NCBI RefSeq assembly: GCF_042682525.1
Contig: NZ_JBHUHP010000001.1
Location: forward strand, 124,001 to 188,000
Length of the DNA: 64,000 nucleotides
Direction of reading: 5' to 3'
Source of the DNA: Blastococcus_B deserti
GTDB lineage: Bacteria > Actinomycetota > Actinomycetes > Mycobacteriales > Geodermatophilaceae
Shown here: positions 40,268 through 48,083 of the stretch, in pieces
How the letters are laid out: the number at the start of each line of letters is the position of its first letter
How positions within the stretch are numbered: position 1 is the stretch's first letter
The notes under the pieces: model-generated
Told to the model about the DNA's origin: nothing
The model's input: the letters and a program-made list of their open reading frames with translations, nothing else
Databases searched by the model: none
Program-made: the position numbers and the translations under genes

Positions 40268-41871
40268 CCACGACCGCCCCCGCGCGGTCCGCGGCCTCGC
40301 CACCTCCGCCGGCGCGCCCGTCCGCCGGGCGCCGGCCGGCCGCGCTGCTGCTGCGGTGGTGGCGGCGGCTGACCGCCATGCGGACGGCGATCGTGCTGCT
40401 CTTCCTGCTCGCCCTGGCGGCGGTCCCCGGATCGCTCCTGCCGCAGCGGTCGCTGTCGCAGAACAACGTCAGCCAGTACTTCGCCGAACACCCCACCCTG
40501 GCGCCGGTGCTCGACCGGCTCTACCTCTTCGACGTCTTCAGCTCCCCCTGGTTCGCCGCGGTCTACCTGCTGCTGTTCGTCTCCCTGATCGGCTGCGTGC
40601 TGCCGCGCGCCCTGGAGCACTACCGCTCGATGCGCGCCGCGCCGCCGCGGGCGCCGCGCAACCTCCTGCGGCTGCCCGACGCCGGCGAGCTGACGACGCC
40701 CCTGACCGGCGACCGGGTCCTCGACGTCGTCGAGGAGGAGCTCCGGGTCCGCCGCTTCCGCGTCGTCCGCCGGGAGGAGGAGCTCTCCGCCGAGAAGGGC
40801 TACCTCAAGGAGACCGGGAACCTGCTGTTCCACCTCTCGCTGGTGGCCCTGCTGCTGGGCCTGGCCGGCGGGAAGCTCTGGGGGTACGAGGGCAGCATCC
40901 TGGTCACCGAGGGACAGGGCTTCTGCAACTCCTTCCAGCAGTACGACACGTACTCGTCGGGGCCGCTGGTCGACAGCGGTGACCTCAGCCCGCTCTGCGT
41001 GGACCTCGAGGACTTCCGCGCCGAGTACGAGGAGGACCTGACCGCGGCCTCCTTCACCGCCGACATCGGCTACGGCGCGCCGGGGGAGGAGAGCCGGTCC
41101 ACGACGATCGGCGTCAACGAGCCACTGCGGCTCGACGGGGACCGCGTCTACGTCACCGGGCACGGCTTCAGCCCCACGTTCACCGTCACCCGCCCGGACG
41201 GCACCTCCCTGGACGACGTCTCGGTGCCGTTCCTGCCGTCGGACCAGGCGACGATGGCCAGCCAGGGCGCGCTGAAGGTCCCCGACCTCGGGGACGACGG
41301 CGACGACCAGCTCGCCCTCGAGGGGTTCTTCGCCCCGACCGGCCTCGTCCAGGGCGGCATCCTCACCTCCGTGGACCCGCGGCCGCTGGCCCCGCAGGTG
41401 GCGATCGTGGCCTACCAGGGCTACCTGGGCCTGGATTCGGGCATCCCTCAGTCGGTCTACTCGCTGGACAGCGCCCAGATCGACCGGGGCCGGCTCACCG
41501 AGGTGGGCTCGGCGAACCTGTCGGTCGGTGAGTCGGTCACCCTGCCCGACGGCACCACCGTCGCCTTCACCGGGTACCGCGAGTTCGCCGCCCTGCAGTA
41601 CTCCCACGACCCGGGCCAGGGCTGGGTGCTGACGGCGGCGATCGCCCTGCTCATCGGCCTGCTGGGCATGCTGCTGCTGCGCCGCGAGCGGGTCTTCGCC
41701 CGCGTGCGGCCCGACCCCGGCGCCGGCGGTACCGTGCTGACGCTGGCCTCGCTCACACGGGGCAGTGGTGAGAACGCGCCGCGGTTCGCCGCCCTGACCG
41801 ACGATCTGGGCGCCGCGCTGGCCGCCCGCACCCGTGCACCCGAACCGGAGGATCCCCCGCGTGAGCCCTGA
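40264..41871 (+). CDS. resB: cytochrome c biogenesis protein ResB
   Basis: A 535-residue ResB (Ccs1). It begins with a short Pro-rich cytosolic tail and then membrane helices around LTAMRTAIVLLFLLALAAVPG, WFAAVYLLLFVSLIGC and GNLLFHLSLVALLLG. A large extracytoplasmic domain runs from about 215 to 445, with a final helix at about 452-472. With CcsB it forms the system II heme lyase/exporter. GTG 40264 overlaps ccdA. Confidence 0.93.
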   Translation: MTTTAPARSAASPPPPARPSAGRRPAALLLRWWRRLTAMRTAIVLLFLLALAAVPGSLLPQRSLSQNNVSQYFAEHPTLAPVLDRLYLFDVFSSPWFAAVYLLLFVSLIGCVLPRALEHYRSMRAAPPRAPRNLLRLPDAGELTTPLTGDRVLDVVEEELRVRRFRVVRREEELSAEKGYLKETGNLLFHLSLVALLLGLAGGKLWGYEGSILVTEGQGFCNSFQQYDTYSSGPLVDSGDLSPLCVDLEDFRAEYEEDLTAASFTADIGYGAPGEESRSTTIGVNEPLRLDGDRVYVTGHGFSPTFTVTRPDGTSLDDVSVPFLPSDQATMASQGALKVPDLGDDGDDQLALEGFFAPTGLVQGGILTSVDPRPLAPQVAIVAYQGYLGLDSGIPQSVYSLDSAQIDRGRLTEVGSANLSVGESVTLPDGTTVAFTGYREFAALQYSHDPGQGWVLTAAIALLIGLLGMLLLRRERVFARVRPDPGAGGTVLTLASLTRGSGENAPRFAALTDDLGAALAARTRAPEPEDPPREP

Positions 41872-42814
41872 CCAGCTGGCCTCCCTCTCCGACAGCCTCT
41901 TCTCGATCAGCGTCGCGCTGTACTCGCTGGCCGTGGTCGCCTTCAGCGCCCAGCTGGCCTTCGGCCGCCGGGCGGTGCGGTCCCGGGAGCTGGCCGGGGT
42001 CGGCGGCCCGCCGGTGGAGCCGGCGCCCGTGCCGCCGGCGGAGGACACGAAGGGCCGCCGCTGGGGCTCGGTGGCCATGGCGCTGACGGCCCTCGGTGCC
42101 GTCGCGCACGCCGGCGTCCTGGTCGCCCGGGGAGTGGCCACCGATCGGCTGCCGTGGGGCAACATGTACGAGTTCTCGACCGCGGTCGTGCTCGTCGCCG
42201 TCGTGGCCTACGTGGGACTGGCCCTGCGCGCACCGGTGCTGCGTCACATCGGGCTCTTCGTGCTCGCCCCGGTAGTGGTGTCGATGGTGTTGATCGGGCT
42301 GTTCCTCTACGCCGAGGCCGGTCCGCTCGTCGCCGCGCTGCGGTCGTACTGGCTCGCCATCCACGTGAGCACCGCGGTCATCGGCTTCGGGGTCTTCTTC
42401 GTCAGCGGCATCGCCAGCGTCCTCTACCTGGCCAAGGCCCGGCAGGAGGAGCAGGTGGCGGCGGGGGAGGAGCCGGAGGGGCTGCTCGCCCGGCTGCCCG
42501 GCTCCGCCGCGCTCGACCGCGTCGCCCACCGCACCGCCGTCTTCGGGTTCCCGATCTGGACGTTCGCCGTCATCGCCGGAGCCATCTGGGCGGAGGCGGC
42601 CTGGGGCCGGTTCTGGGGCTGGGACCCCAAGGAGACGTGGGCCTTCATCGCCTGGGTCGTCTACGCCGCCTATCTGCACGCCCGCACGACGGCGGGCTGG
42701 CGGGGGAAGCCCGCGGCGTGGGTCAACGTCGTCGGACTGCTCGTGATGATCTTCAACCTGACGTTCGTCAACATGGTGTCGACCGGTCTGCACAGCTACG
42801 CCGGCGTGAACTGA
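41861..42814 (+). CDS. ccsB: cytochrome c assembly heme exporter CcsB (CcsA/ResC family)
   Basis: A 317-residue heme-handling membrane protein with eight or so helices. The tryptophan-rich heme motif is WGRFWGWDPKETWAFIAW, and histidines in IHVSTAVIGF and near the C terminus (GLHSYAG) are likely heme ligands. With ResB it exports heme and attaches it to apocytochrome c. GTG 41861 overlaps the resB end by 11 bp and follows GGAG. Confidence 0.95.
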   Translation: MSPDQLASLSDSLFSISVALYSLAVVAFSAQLAFGRRAVRSRELAGVGGPPVEPAPVPPAEDTKGRRWGSVAMALTALGAVAHAGVLVARGVATDRLPWGNMYEFSTAVVLVAVVAYVGLALRAPVLRHIGLFVLAPVVVSMVLIGLFLYAEAGPLVAALRSYWLAIHVSTAVIGFGVFFVSGIASVLYLAKARQEEQVAAGEEPEGLLARLPGSAALDRVAHRTAVFGFPIWTFAVIAGAIWAEAAWGRFWGWDPKETWAFIAWVVYAAYLHARTTAGWRGKPAAWVNVVGLLVMIFNLTFVNMVSTGLHSYAGVN

Positions 42815-42936
42815 GCCGGCGCACGATCACCCCGCGTGACGCCTGTTCGGGGGGCCGCGCGCCCGGGACGGTGACGGATGCGCCCCGACGTGCTTCCATG
42901 CCCCCATGACCGACCGTCCGAGCAGGTACCGCGGAG

Positions 42937-43221
42937 GTGACCGTGGGTAAGCACACCGCCGTCGAGGGAGCATCGGCCGATCCCATCGTGGCCGGCGCCC
43001 TCCTCCACCGCGGTGCCCGTCCCGGCGGGGACCACGCCGCGGACGGCGCGCGTGCCGCCGGGGAGAGCGGGCTGGGCTGGCCGGGCCCTCCCGCCCGGGA
43101 GGGCGGTGGGCTGGGCTGGCCGGGTGACGCACGCGAGCGTGCCGCCGACACCACCGTCGCGCCGGCCGCGCTCGTGCGTCGCGGGTGGCGCCGGATCCTC
43201 GGGCTCGGCCGGGCCGCCTGA
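42937..43221 (+). CDS. hypothetical protein with duplicated GLGWPG segment
   Basis: A 94-residue ORF beginning MTVGKHTAVEGAS (GTG 42937, or 42943) and ending RRGWRRILGLGRAA. It has no recognised domain. A 17-bp sequence coding GLGWPG occurs at 43069-43085 and again at 43108-43124, flanking a GC-rich palindrome, so the middle may be a recent duplication. GGAGG precedes the start. A member of the stop-linked hairpin family follows the stop directly, which supports a real gene end. A 14-codon ORF (ATG 42906 to TAA 42950) overlaps the start and could be a leader. Confidence 0.45.
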   Translation: MTVGKHTAVEGASADPIVAGALLHRGARPGGDHAADGARAAGESGLGWPGPPAREGGGLGWPGDARERAADTTVAPAALVRRGWRRILGLGRAA

Positions 43222-43223
43222 AG

Positions 43224-43286
43224 AAGGACCCCCCTCGAAGGACCCCGTCCCCCTGACCGCTCGCAGGCTCGCCTCCGGACGGGGCC
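43224..43286 (+). repeat. stop-codon-linked hairpin repeat, copy 4
   Basis: It starts with AAGGACC two bases after the stop at 43221. A second AAGGACCCCG (43238-43247) follows, then the core GCTCGCAGGCTCG and GGACGGGGCC (43277-43286), which pairs with CCCCGTCC. The 5' element is duplicated in this copy. A further CGGTCCTTCG lies downstream near 43314. Confidence 0.68.
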
Positions 43287-43371
43287 ATGTCCCTCGCGTG
43301 CTCGGTCCTTCGCGGGCTCGGCCGGACCCGGGACGGGTTCGTTCAGCCTGCGGAGCGGCCCGCTCGGGCTG

Positions 43372-43593
43372 CTACGCGGGGGAGCCGTCGTCCCGCTTGG
43401 TGCGCCGGTCGAGCTCGCGCAGGAACTCGGGATCGTCGTCCGGAGCGAGCGGGCGGGTCGGCCGCTGCGGTCTCGGACTGCGCGGCGGCCGCGGGGCGCG
43501 CAGACCCCCACCCGGTCCGCCGGGGGCGGCAGCCGCCCGCATCACCAGCACGACGACCGCGACCGCGATCACGAGCACCACCAGGAACACCAC
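43372..43593 (-). CDS. small single-pass membrane protein
   Basis: A 73-residue protein. One N-terminal helix (MVFLVVLVIAVAVVVLVM) is followed by a Gly/Pro/Arg-rich linker and a charged C-terminal segment DDDPEFLRELDRRTK. The final acidic-basic motif looks like a conserved interaction helix. I do not know its function. It is divergent from the Lrp-type regulator. Confidence 0.65.
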   Translation of the reverse strand: MVFLVVLVIAVAVVVLVMRAAAAPGGPGGGLRAPRPPRSPRPQRPTRPLAPDDDPEFLRELDRRTKRDDGSPA

Positions 43594-43718
43594 GGTTGAA
43601 CCCCCTCGTCGGCACCCAGGGTACGTCCGCGGCGATACTCGGTGTCGACCGAGGAGCGAACCGGCAGTACCGCGACCCAGGGACGACGACCCAGGACGGA
43701 GAGCGCGCCATCGACGCC

Positions 43719-44147
43719 GTGGACCGGCAGCTGATCGATCTGCTGCGCGCCAACGGCCGCGCGAGCTATGCCGAGCTCGCCCGCCAGGTCGGGCTCTCGT
43801 CGCCGGCCGTGCACGAACGGGTGGGCAAGCTGGAGGCGGCCGGTGTGATCACCGGGTACCGCGCCGTGGTCGACCCGTCGGCGCTGGGTCTCGACGTCAC
43901 CGCCCTCATCGGGGTGATCGAGAGCGACTCCGTCGACGACACCGGTCTCGAGGCCGCCATGCGCGAGGTGCCCGGGATCGAGGACTGCTGGCGGGTGGCA
44001 GGGAACGAGGGCTACGTGCTCAAGGTGCGCGTGACCGACATCCCGGCACTCGAGGCCACCGTCAACGCGTTGAACCGGATCAGGGGCGTCGCCCGCACCC
44101 GTACCACGGTCGTGCTCTCGACCAAGTGGGAAGGGCGGCACGGGTGA
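43719..44147 (+). CDS. Lrp/AsnC family transcriptional regulator
   Basis: A protein of about 142 residues with an N-terminal helix-turn-helix (QLIDLLRANGRASYAELA, then GLSSPAVHERVGKLEAAGVI) and a RAM ligand-binding domain (ALIGVIES, then PGIEDCWRVAGNEGYVLKVRV). Lrp proteins sense amino acids and bind DNA as octamers. GTG 43719 is the conservative start. GGAGAG (43698-43703) is too far from it (15 nt) but is 6 nt before ATC 43710, which would give IDAVDRQ. The start is therefore unresolved. A palindrome and tandem array lie just downstream. Confidence 0.88.
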   Translation: MDRQLIDLLRANGRASYAELARQVGLSSPAVHERVGKLEAAGVITGYRAVVDPSALGLDVTALIGVIESDSVDDTGLEAAMREVPGIEDCWRVAGNEGYVLKVRVTDIPALEATVNALNRIRGVARTRTTVVLSTKWEGRHG

Positions 44148-44164
44148 GGACCGACCAGCCCGCC

Positions 44165-44186
44165 GACGTGCCCCCGGGGGCACGTC
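44165..44186. promoter_or_regulatory. perfect 22-bp palindrome after the Lrp gene
   Basis: GACGTGCCCCC followed at once by GGGGGCACGTC reads the same on both strands. It could form a hairpin without a loop, act as a terminator for the Lrp-type gene, or be a binding site. Its right end CACGTC is the first unit of the array that follows. Confidence 0.55.
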
Positions 44187-44292
44187 GCCCCCGGAACATC
44201 ACGTGGCCCCGAGAGGTCACGTCGCCCCGAGACATCACGTCGCCCCGAGGCATCACGTCGCCCCGAGACGTCACGTTCCACCGAGACCACGT
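44181..44292. repeat. 18-bp tandem repeat array (CACGT-phased)
   Basis: Near-identical units of consensus CATCACGTCGCCCCGAGA. CACGT occurs at 44181, 44200, 44218, 44236, 44254, 44272 and 44288, with four successive steps of exactly 18 bp and outer steps of 19 and 16. It lies between the Lrp-type gene and the DUF4229 gene, with GGAAGG for the latter right after it. It is open in several frames on both strands. A helically phased operator array is possible, as is a decayed coding repeat. Confidence 0.85.
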
Positions 44293-44304
44293 GGGAAGGC
44301 CGTC

Positions 44305-44619
44305 ATGGCTGAGAACAGCACCGTCCCCGCCGGCCCCTCCGGGGGTCCCGCGACACCGCCGCGGATCCTGCCGTGGCTGGTCGTCTACACCGTCGGGCGG
44401 CTGGCCATCGCGGCCGCCCTGGTCCTGATCCTGTGGCTGGCCGGCCTCGACTTCTGGTCCGGGCTGCTCTTCGGCCTGCTGCTGTCGATGCCGGTGTCCT
44501 ACCTGCTGCTGCGCCCGTCGCGGGAACGGCTCAGCGAGGGGCTGGCGGCGCGCAGCCTCGCGCGGCGGGCCGCCAAGGAGAACTTCCGGGCCCGGCTCAG
44601 CGGCTCGCCCGAGGAGTAG
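44305..44619 (+). CDS. DUF4229 family membrane protein
   Basis: A 104-residue protein with two hydrophobic segments (about 23-43 and 46-66) followed by a basic amphipathic helix (RERLSEGLAARSLARRAAKENF), matching DUF4229. The function is unknown. ATG 44305 is chosen since GGAAGG lies 5 nt before it; the frame is open further upstream only through the tandem repeat. In my experience DUF4229 genes often sit near menaquinone genes, which fits here. Its 3' end overlaps the convergent fusion gene by 23 bp. Confidence 0.82.
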   Translation: MAENSTVPAGPSGGPATPPRILPWLVVYTVGRLAIAAALVLILWLAGLDFWSGLLFGLLLSMPVSYLLLRPSRERLSEGLAARSLARRAAKENFRARLSGSPEE

Positions 44620-47089
44620 CCGCCGCCGGCTCCGCGGTCACGCCCTCGGCGATGTGGGCCAGCACGTCGGTGTTGTAGGTGTCGGTGCTCTGGACGTACG
44701 CCCAGCGCTTCTCCGGCCGGGCGCCGAACCGGGACTTCTGCAGCTCGGCGCTCATGCCGTAGAGCACACGGGGCGCTCCCAGCCGCCGGGCGGCGCGCAG
44801 TGCCTGGAGCAGCAGCTGCTGGTAGCTGTGATGGCTGGCCACGTAGGCGTAGTCGAGGCCGAGGAACACCGTCGCGATCCGGTCGCCGGACACGTTGAGC
44901 GCGCCGAAGGCCACCGGTCCGGCGGCCCGGTCGGGCAGGTGCAGCACGATCGTCTCCCAGCCGGGGGACTCGAGCACCGCGTCGACGATCAGCCGGGGCA
45001 GCGGGAAGACGTTGAGGTCCAGCTTGCGGGCGTGCACGGCGAGGTACATGCGGTAGAGGCGGTCGCGGACGTGCGCCGGCACCGCGGTCGCCTCGGCGCT
45101 CCCCCCGCGCAGGACCTCGACCGCGAAGTGCGCCTCCCAGGGGAGCACGTTCCTCCGCTGGTGCTGCCGGTGCTTGCGCTTCAGCTGGGCGAGGAACTCC
45201 TCGTCGTCGTCGAAGTCGACCTCCCGCACCCACGTGTCCCAGATCGGGATGCGCGCGAACCCCTCGCCGAGGAGGAACTCGCACAGTTCCTGGTCATCGG
45301 GCAGGTCGCGGAGCACGAGGCCCGCGGACCCGGTCGCGTCCTCCTCGGCGCGGGCCGCCTGGAGCAGCAGCCGCAGCGCCGCCCGCCAATTCCGGGAGCG
45401 GTCGAGGTACAGGTGGTCGCCGTCGCTGAGCAGCGACCCCATGCCGACCATCGGGGAACTCAGCAGGTACGGGTCGCCGGCCTCGGCCCGCCGGCGCTCG
45501 ATCTCCCGGGAGACGTGCTCGGGGGAGAGCATGTCGTCCTTCCACAGCGTGCTCGTCAGGAACGTCGCCGCGACGGGCCGCCCCGAGTCGTCCCGCACGA
45601 GCAGGTAGCGGAAGGCCCAGCTGTCCTCGGGCCGGCCGGTGCCGCCCCGGCGGTCGGCGAAGACGGATTCGTACATGCGCAGAGCCGCGCTGTCGCAGGC
45701 GCCCCGGCCGCCGAGCAGCGCGTCCCACTCCGCCGCGTCCACGGTCTCGATGGAGCGGTGCTCCTCCAGGCGCAGGGCGGCGGAGCGCCGGTCGTCCACC
45801 GGCGGGTGCAGCACCGCCGGTCGCCCGCGAAGCTGACGGGCGAAGGCGCGCCGGAGGTCGTCGACCGTCGCGCCCTCCTCGGCGATGGCCGTGGGGAGGT
45901 GCTGGGCGAGGGCGGACACCAGCCCGGCGACGTCGTCCTCGGTGTGGTGGGCGGTGAGCGTGACCCGTGCGCCCGACCGCTTGGCGGGCACGGCCGGGAA
46001 GACGGCCGTGTTCACGTAGAACCCGGCGTCCCGCAGCCGCTCGGTCAGCCGGTAGGCCACCGAGGTGACGCCCGCCCCGACGCAGCGGATGGGTGCCTCC
46101 GACGCCGAGACGACCGGCAGGCCCGCGTCGGCGGCCAGCCGGTTGAACAGCCGGATGCGGTCGCGCAGCAGGTCCTGGCGCGCGGCGACCTCGGGGGAGC
46201 GGTGCAGCCGCGCGGAGCCGAGGATGGCTCCGAGCATCGGCGGCTGCACCGGGCCGGAGAAGATCAGCGGCCCCCCGACCGCCGCCACCCGGCGGCGCGA
46301 CTCCTCGTCGGGGAAGGCGATGGCGCCGCCGGCCGCGGCGAAGGACTTGTTCAGCGACAGCGCGACCACGGTGCGCGCGAGCGCGGCGGCGGACAGCCGC
46401 TCCAGCGCGTATCCGCGGCCGTGCCGGCCCGTCCACGAGGCGGCGTGCGCGTCGTCCACGTACAGCGCGAGGTTCGGGTGGGTCTCGACCAGCTCGTTGA
46501 GCTCCCCGGCCGGGAGGAAGTCGGCGTACATCGAGTACAGCCCGTCGGCGGCGTACCAGACCCGGCGGTGCGTGCGGCGGTAGCTCGTCAGCCGGCGGTC
46601 CAGGGTCCGGAGGTCGTTGTGCGGGATGAGCTCTACGCGGGCGCCGCCGGCCTGGACCAGCTTGGCGGCGGTCTGCACCGAGTGGTGGACCTGGTGGTCG
46701 AGCAGGAGGACGTCGCGGCTGCCGATCAGCGTCGGCATGGCGGCGATGTGGCCCATGGACGTCGACGGCGTGATGAGCGTCGGGCGCCCGAAGAGTGCGG
46801 TCAGCTCCGCCTCGGCGTCCCGGTACATCGGTGCGGAGGCGTAGCTGCGGGACGAGGAGAACTGGGTGCCGAACCGCTCCACCGCGTCCCGCACCGCCGC
46901 CTTGAGCACCGGGTGCGTCTCGAGTCCCAGGTAGGAGCAGGAGCCGAAGTTGACCATCCGGCGGCCGTCGATGGTGATGTGCCGTCCGTCGAGGACCTCG
47001 TCCTGCACGTGGTTGTGCAGCATGCCGCGCCGCACCCCGTCGGAGATGACCTCGTCGACGGCGTTCAGCAGGTCGTCACTGGTGGCCAC
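44597..47089 (-). CDS. PLP-dependent alpha-oxoamine synthase fused to GNAT/BioF2-type N-acyltransferase
   Basis: An 830-residue bifunctional protein. Residues about 10-400 are a fold-type I alpha-oxoamine synthase (BioF/KBL/SPT group). They include NFGSCSYLGLETHP, GTQFSSSRSYASAPMY, the Asp of YVDDAHAASWTG (about 212) and PLP lysine K248 in LSLNKSFAAAGG. Such enzymes condense an amino acid with an acyl thioester. Residues about 500-815 form a GNAT-type acyltransferase like BioF2/FemAB (LKRKHRQHQRRNVLPW, ARKLDLNVFPLPRL, LGLDYAYVASHHSYQQLLL). The product may be an N-acylated aminoketone. No ACP or thioesterase is nearby. GTG 47089 has GAGGGA 6 nt upstream. The substrates are unknown. Confidence 0.8.
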   Translation of the reverse strand: MATSDDLLNAVDEVISDGVRRGMLHNHVQDEVLDGRHITIDGRRMVNFGSCSYLGLETHPVLKAAVRDAVERFGTQFSSSRSYASAPMYRDAEAELTALFGRPTLITPSTSMGHIAAMPTLIGSRDVLLLDHQVHHSVQTAAKLVQAGGARVELIPHNDLRTLDRRLTSYRRTHRRVWYAADGLYSMYADFLPAGELNELVETHPNLALYVDDAHAASWTGRHGRGYALERLSAAALARTVVALSLNKSFAAAGGAIAFPDEESRRRVAAVGGPLIFSGPVQPPMLGAILGSARLHRSPEVAARQDLLRDRIRLFNRLAADAGLPVVSASEAPIRCVGAGVTSVAYRLTERLRDAGFYVNTAVFPAVPAKRSGARVTLTAHHTEDDVAGLVSALAQHLPTAIAEEGATVDDLRRAFARQLRGRPAVLHPPVDDRRSAALRLEEHRSIETVDAAEWDALLGGRGACDSAALRMYESVFADRRGGTGRPEDSWAFRYLLVRDDSGRPVAATFLTSTLWKDDMLSPEHVSREIERRRAEAGDPYLLSSPMVGMGSLLSDGDHLYLDRSRNWRAALRLLLQAARAEEDATGSAGLVLRDLPDDQELCEFLLGEGFARIPIWDTWVREVDFDDDEEFLAQLKRKHRQHQRRNVLPWEAHFAVEVLRGGSAEATAVPAHVRDRLYRMYLAVHARKLDLNVFPLPRLIVDAVLESPGWETIVLHLPDRAAGPVAFGALNVSGDRIATVFLGLDYAYVASHHSYQQLLLQALRAARRLGAPRVLYGMSAELQKSRFGARPEKRWAYVQSTDTYNTDVLAHIAEGVTAEPAAATPRASR

Positions 47090-47210
47090 GATGTTCCCTC
47101 GCGTGTCGGTGCCCGGTACCGCGATGCCGGGGGAGCTCGCCGGGAGGAGCAGGGCTCGCTGGAGCCGGTCCATTCCTGCAGGGCACGTACCAGTATCGGA
47201 AAGGTCCAGG

Positions 47211-48083
47211 TCAGTCCGGTAGAGCCAGTCCTGTGGCGAGCAGCACACCGGTCGTGAGGGTGAGCAGGCCGGTGCCCTGCAGCGCCGCGATCAGCGCGGG
47301 TCCACGGCCGCCGCCGAGCACCGTGCGCGCCGGAGGGAGGGCCAGGGGGGCGGCGAGGAGACCGAGCAGCGCCCAGGGCCGGGTGACCCCCACCGCCGCG
47401 ATGACGGCGAAGGCGGCGGCGAGCAGTCCGACGTAGGCCAGGCGGGTGGCGCTCTCGCCGAGCACGACGGCGAGGGTCCGCTTCCCGGCGACGGCGTCGC
47501 CCTCGATGTCGCGCAGGTTGTTCACCACCAGGATCGCCACGACGAGCAGGCCGATGGGCACGGCGACCGCGAAGGCCAGACCGGGCAGGGTGCCGGTCTG
47601 CACGTACGTCGTCCCCACGACGGCGACCAGGCCGAAGAAGACGAAGACGAAGACCTCGCCGAGCGCCCGGTAGCCGTAGGGCAGCGGTCCGCCGGTGTAG
47701 GTCCACGCCGCGGCGATGCAGACCGCCCCGACCGCCACCAGCCACCAGCTGGACAGCGCGGCGAGGGCCAGGCCGGCGACCCCGGCGACGGCGAAGGAGA
47801 CCAGCGCCGCCGCCAGCACCTGCCGCGGGCTCGCCGCTCCCGAGCCGACCAGCCGCATGGGGCCGATGCGGTCGGCGTCGGTGCCGCGGGTGCCGTCGGA
47901 GTAGTCGTTGGCGTAGTTGACCGCCACCTGGAGGGCAAGGGCCACGAGCAGGGCCAGCAGCGCGGGGACGAGCCGGAAGCCGTCGAGCGCGACGGCGGCG
48001 CCGGTGCCGACGAGGACCGGGGCCAGCGCGGCGGGCAGCGTGCGGGGGCGGGCTCCGGCCAGCCACTGGGCGGGGGTGGCCAT
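47211..48083 (-). CDS. menA: 1,4-dihydroxy-2-naphthoate polyprenyltransferase
   Basis: MenA (290 residues) joins the polyprenyl chain to 1,4-dihydroxy-2-naphthoate at the membrane. The prenyl-diphosphate Asp motif is NYANDYSDGTRGTD, and the second is NNLRDIEGDAVAGKRTLAV; about eight helices follow the UbiA pattern. It starts with MATPAQWLAGARPRTLPAAL and overlaps menE (TGATG). In the opposite direction, the fusion gene starts 122 bp beyond its stop. Confidence 0.95.
   Translation of the reverse strand: MATPAQWLAGARPRTLPAALAPVLVGTGAAVALDGFRLVPALLALLVALALQVAVNYANDYSDGTRGTDADRIGPMRLVGSGAASPRQVLAAALVSFAVAGVAGLALAALSSWWLVAVGAVCIAAAWTYTGGPLPYGYRALGEVFVFVFFGLVAVVGTTYVQTGTLPGLAFAVAVPIGLLVVAILVVNNLRDIEGDAVAGKRTLAVVLGESATRLAYVGLLAAAFAVIAAVGVTRPWALLGLLAAPLALPPARTVLGGGRGPALIAALQGTGLLTLTTGVLLATGLALPD

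Noticed and set aside
44181..44292. CRISPR array
   Set aside because: The units are contiguous 18-mers with no unique spacers and no cas genes in the window.
44203..44304. N-terminal extension of the DUF4229 protein through the tandem array
   Set aside because: The family sequence begins at ATG 44305, which has its own GGAAGG site; the upstream codons are only repeat.
44654..47257. 867-codon plus-strand ORF opposite the PLP/GNAT fusion
   Set aside because: The minus-strand frame has clear catalytic motifs; the plus-strand frame has none.
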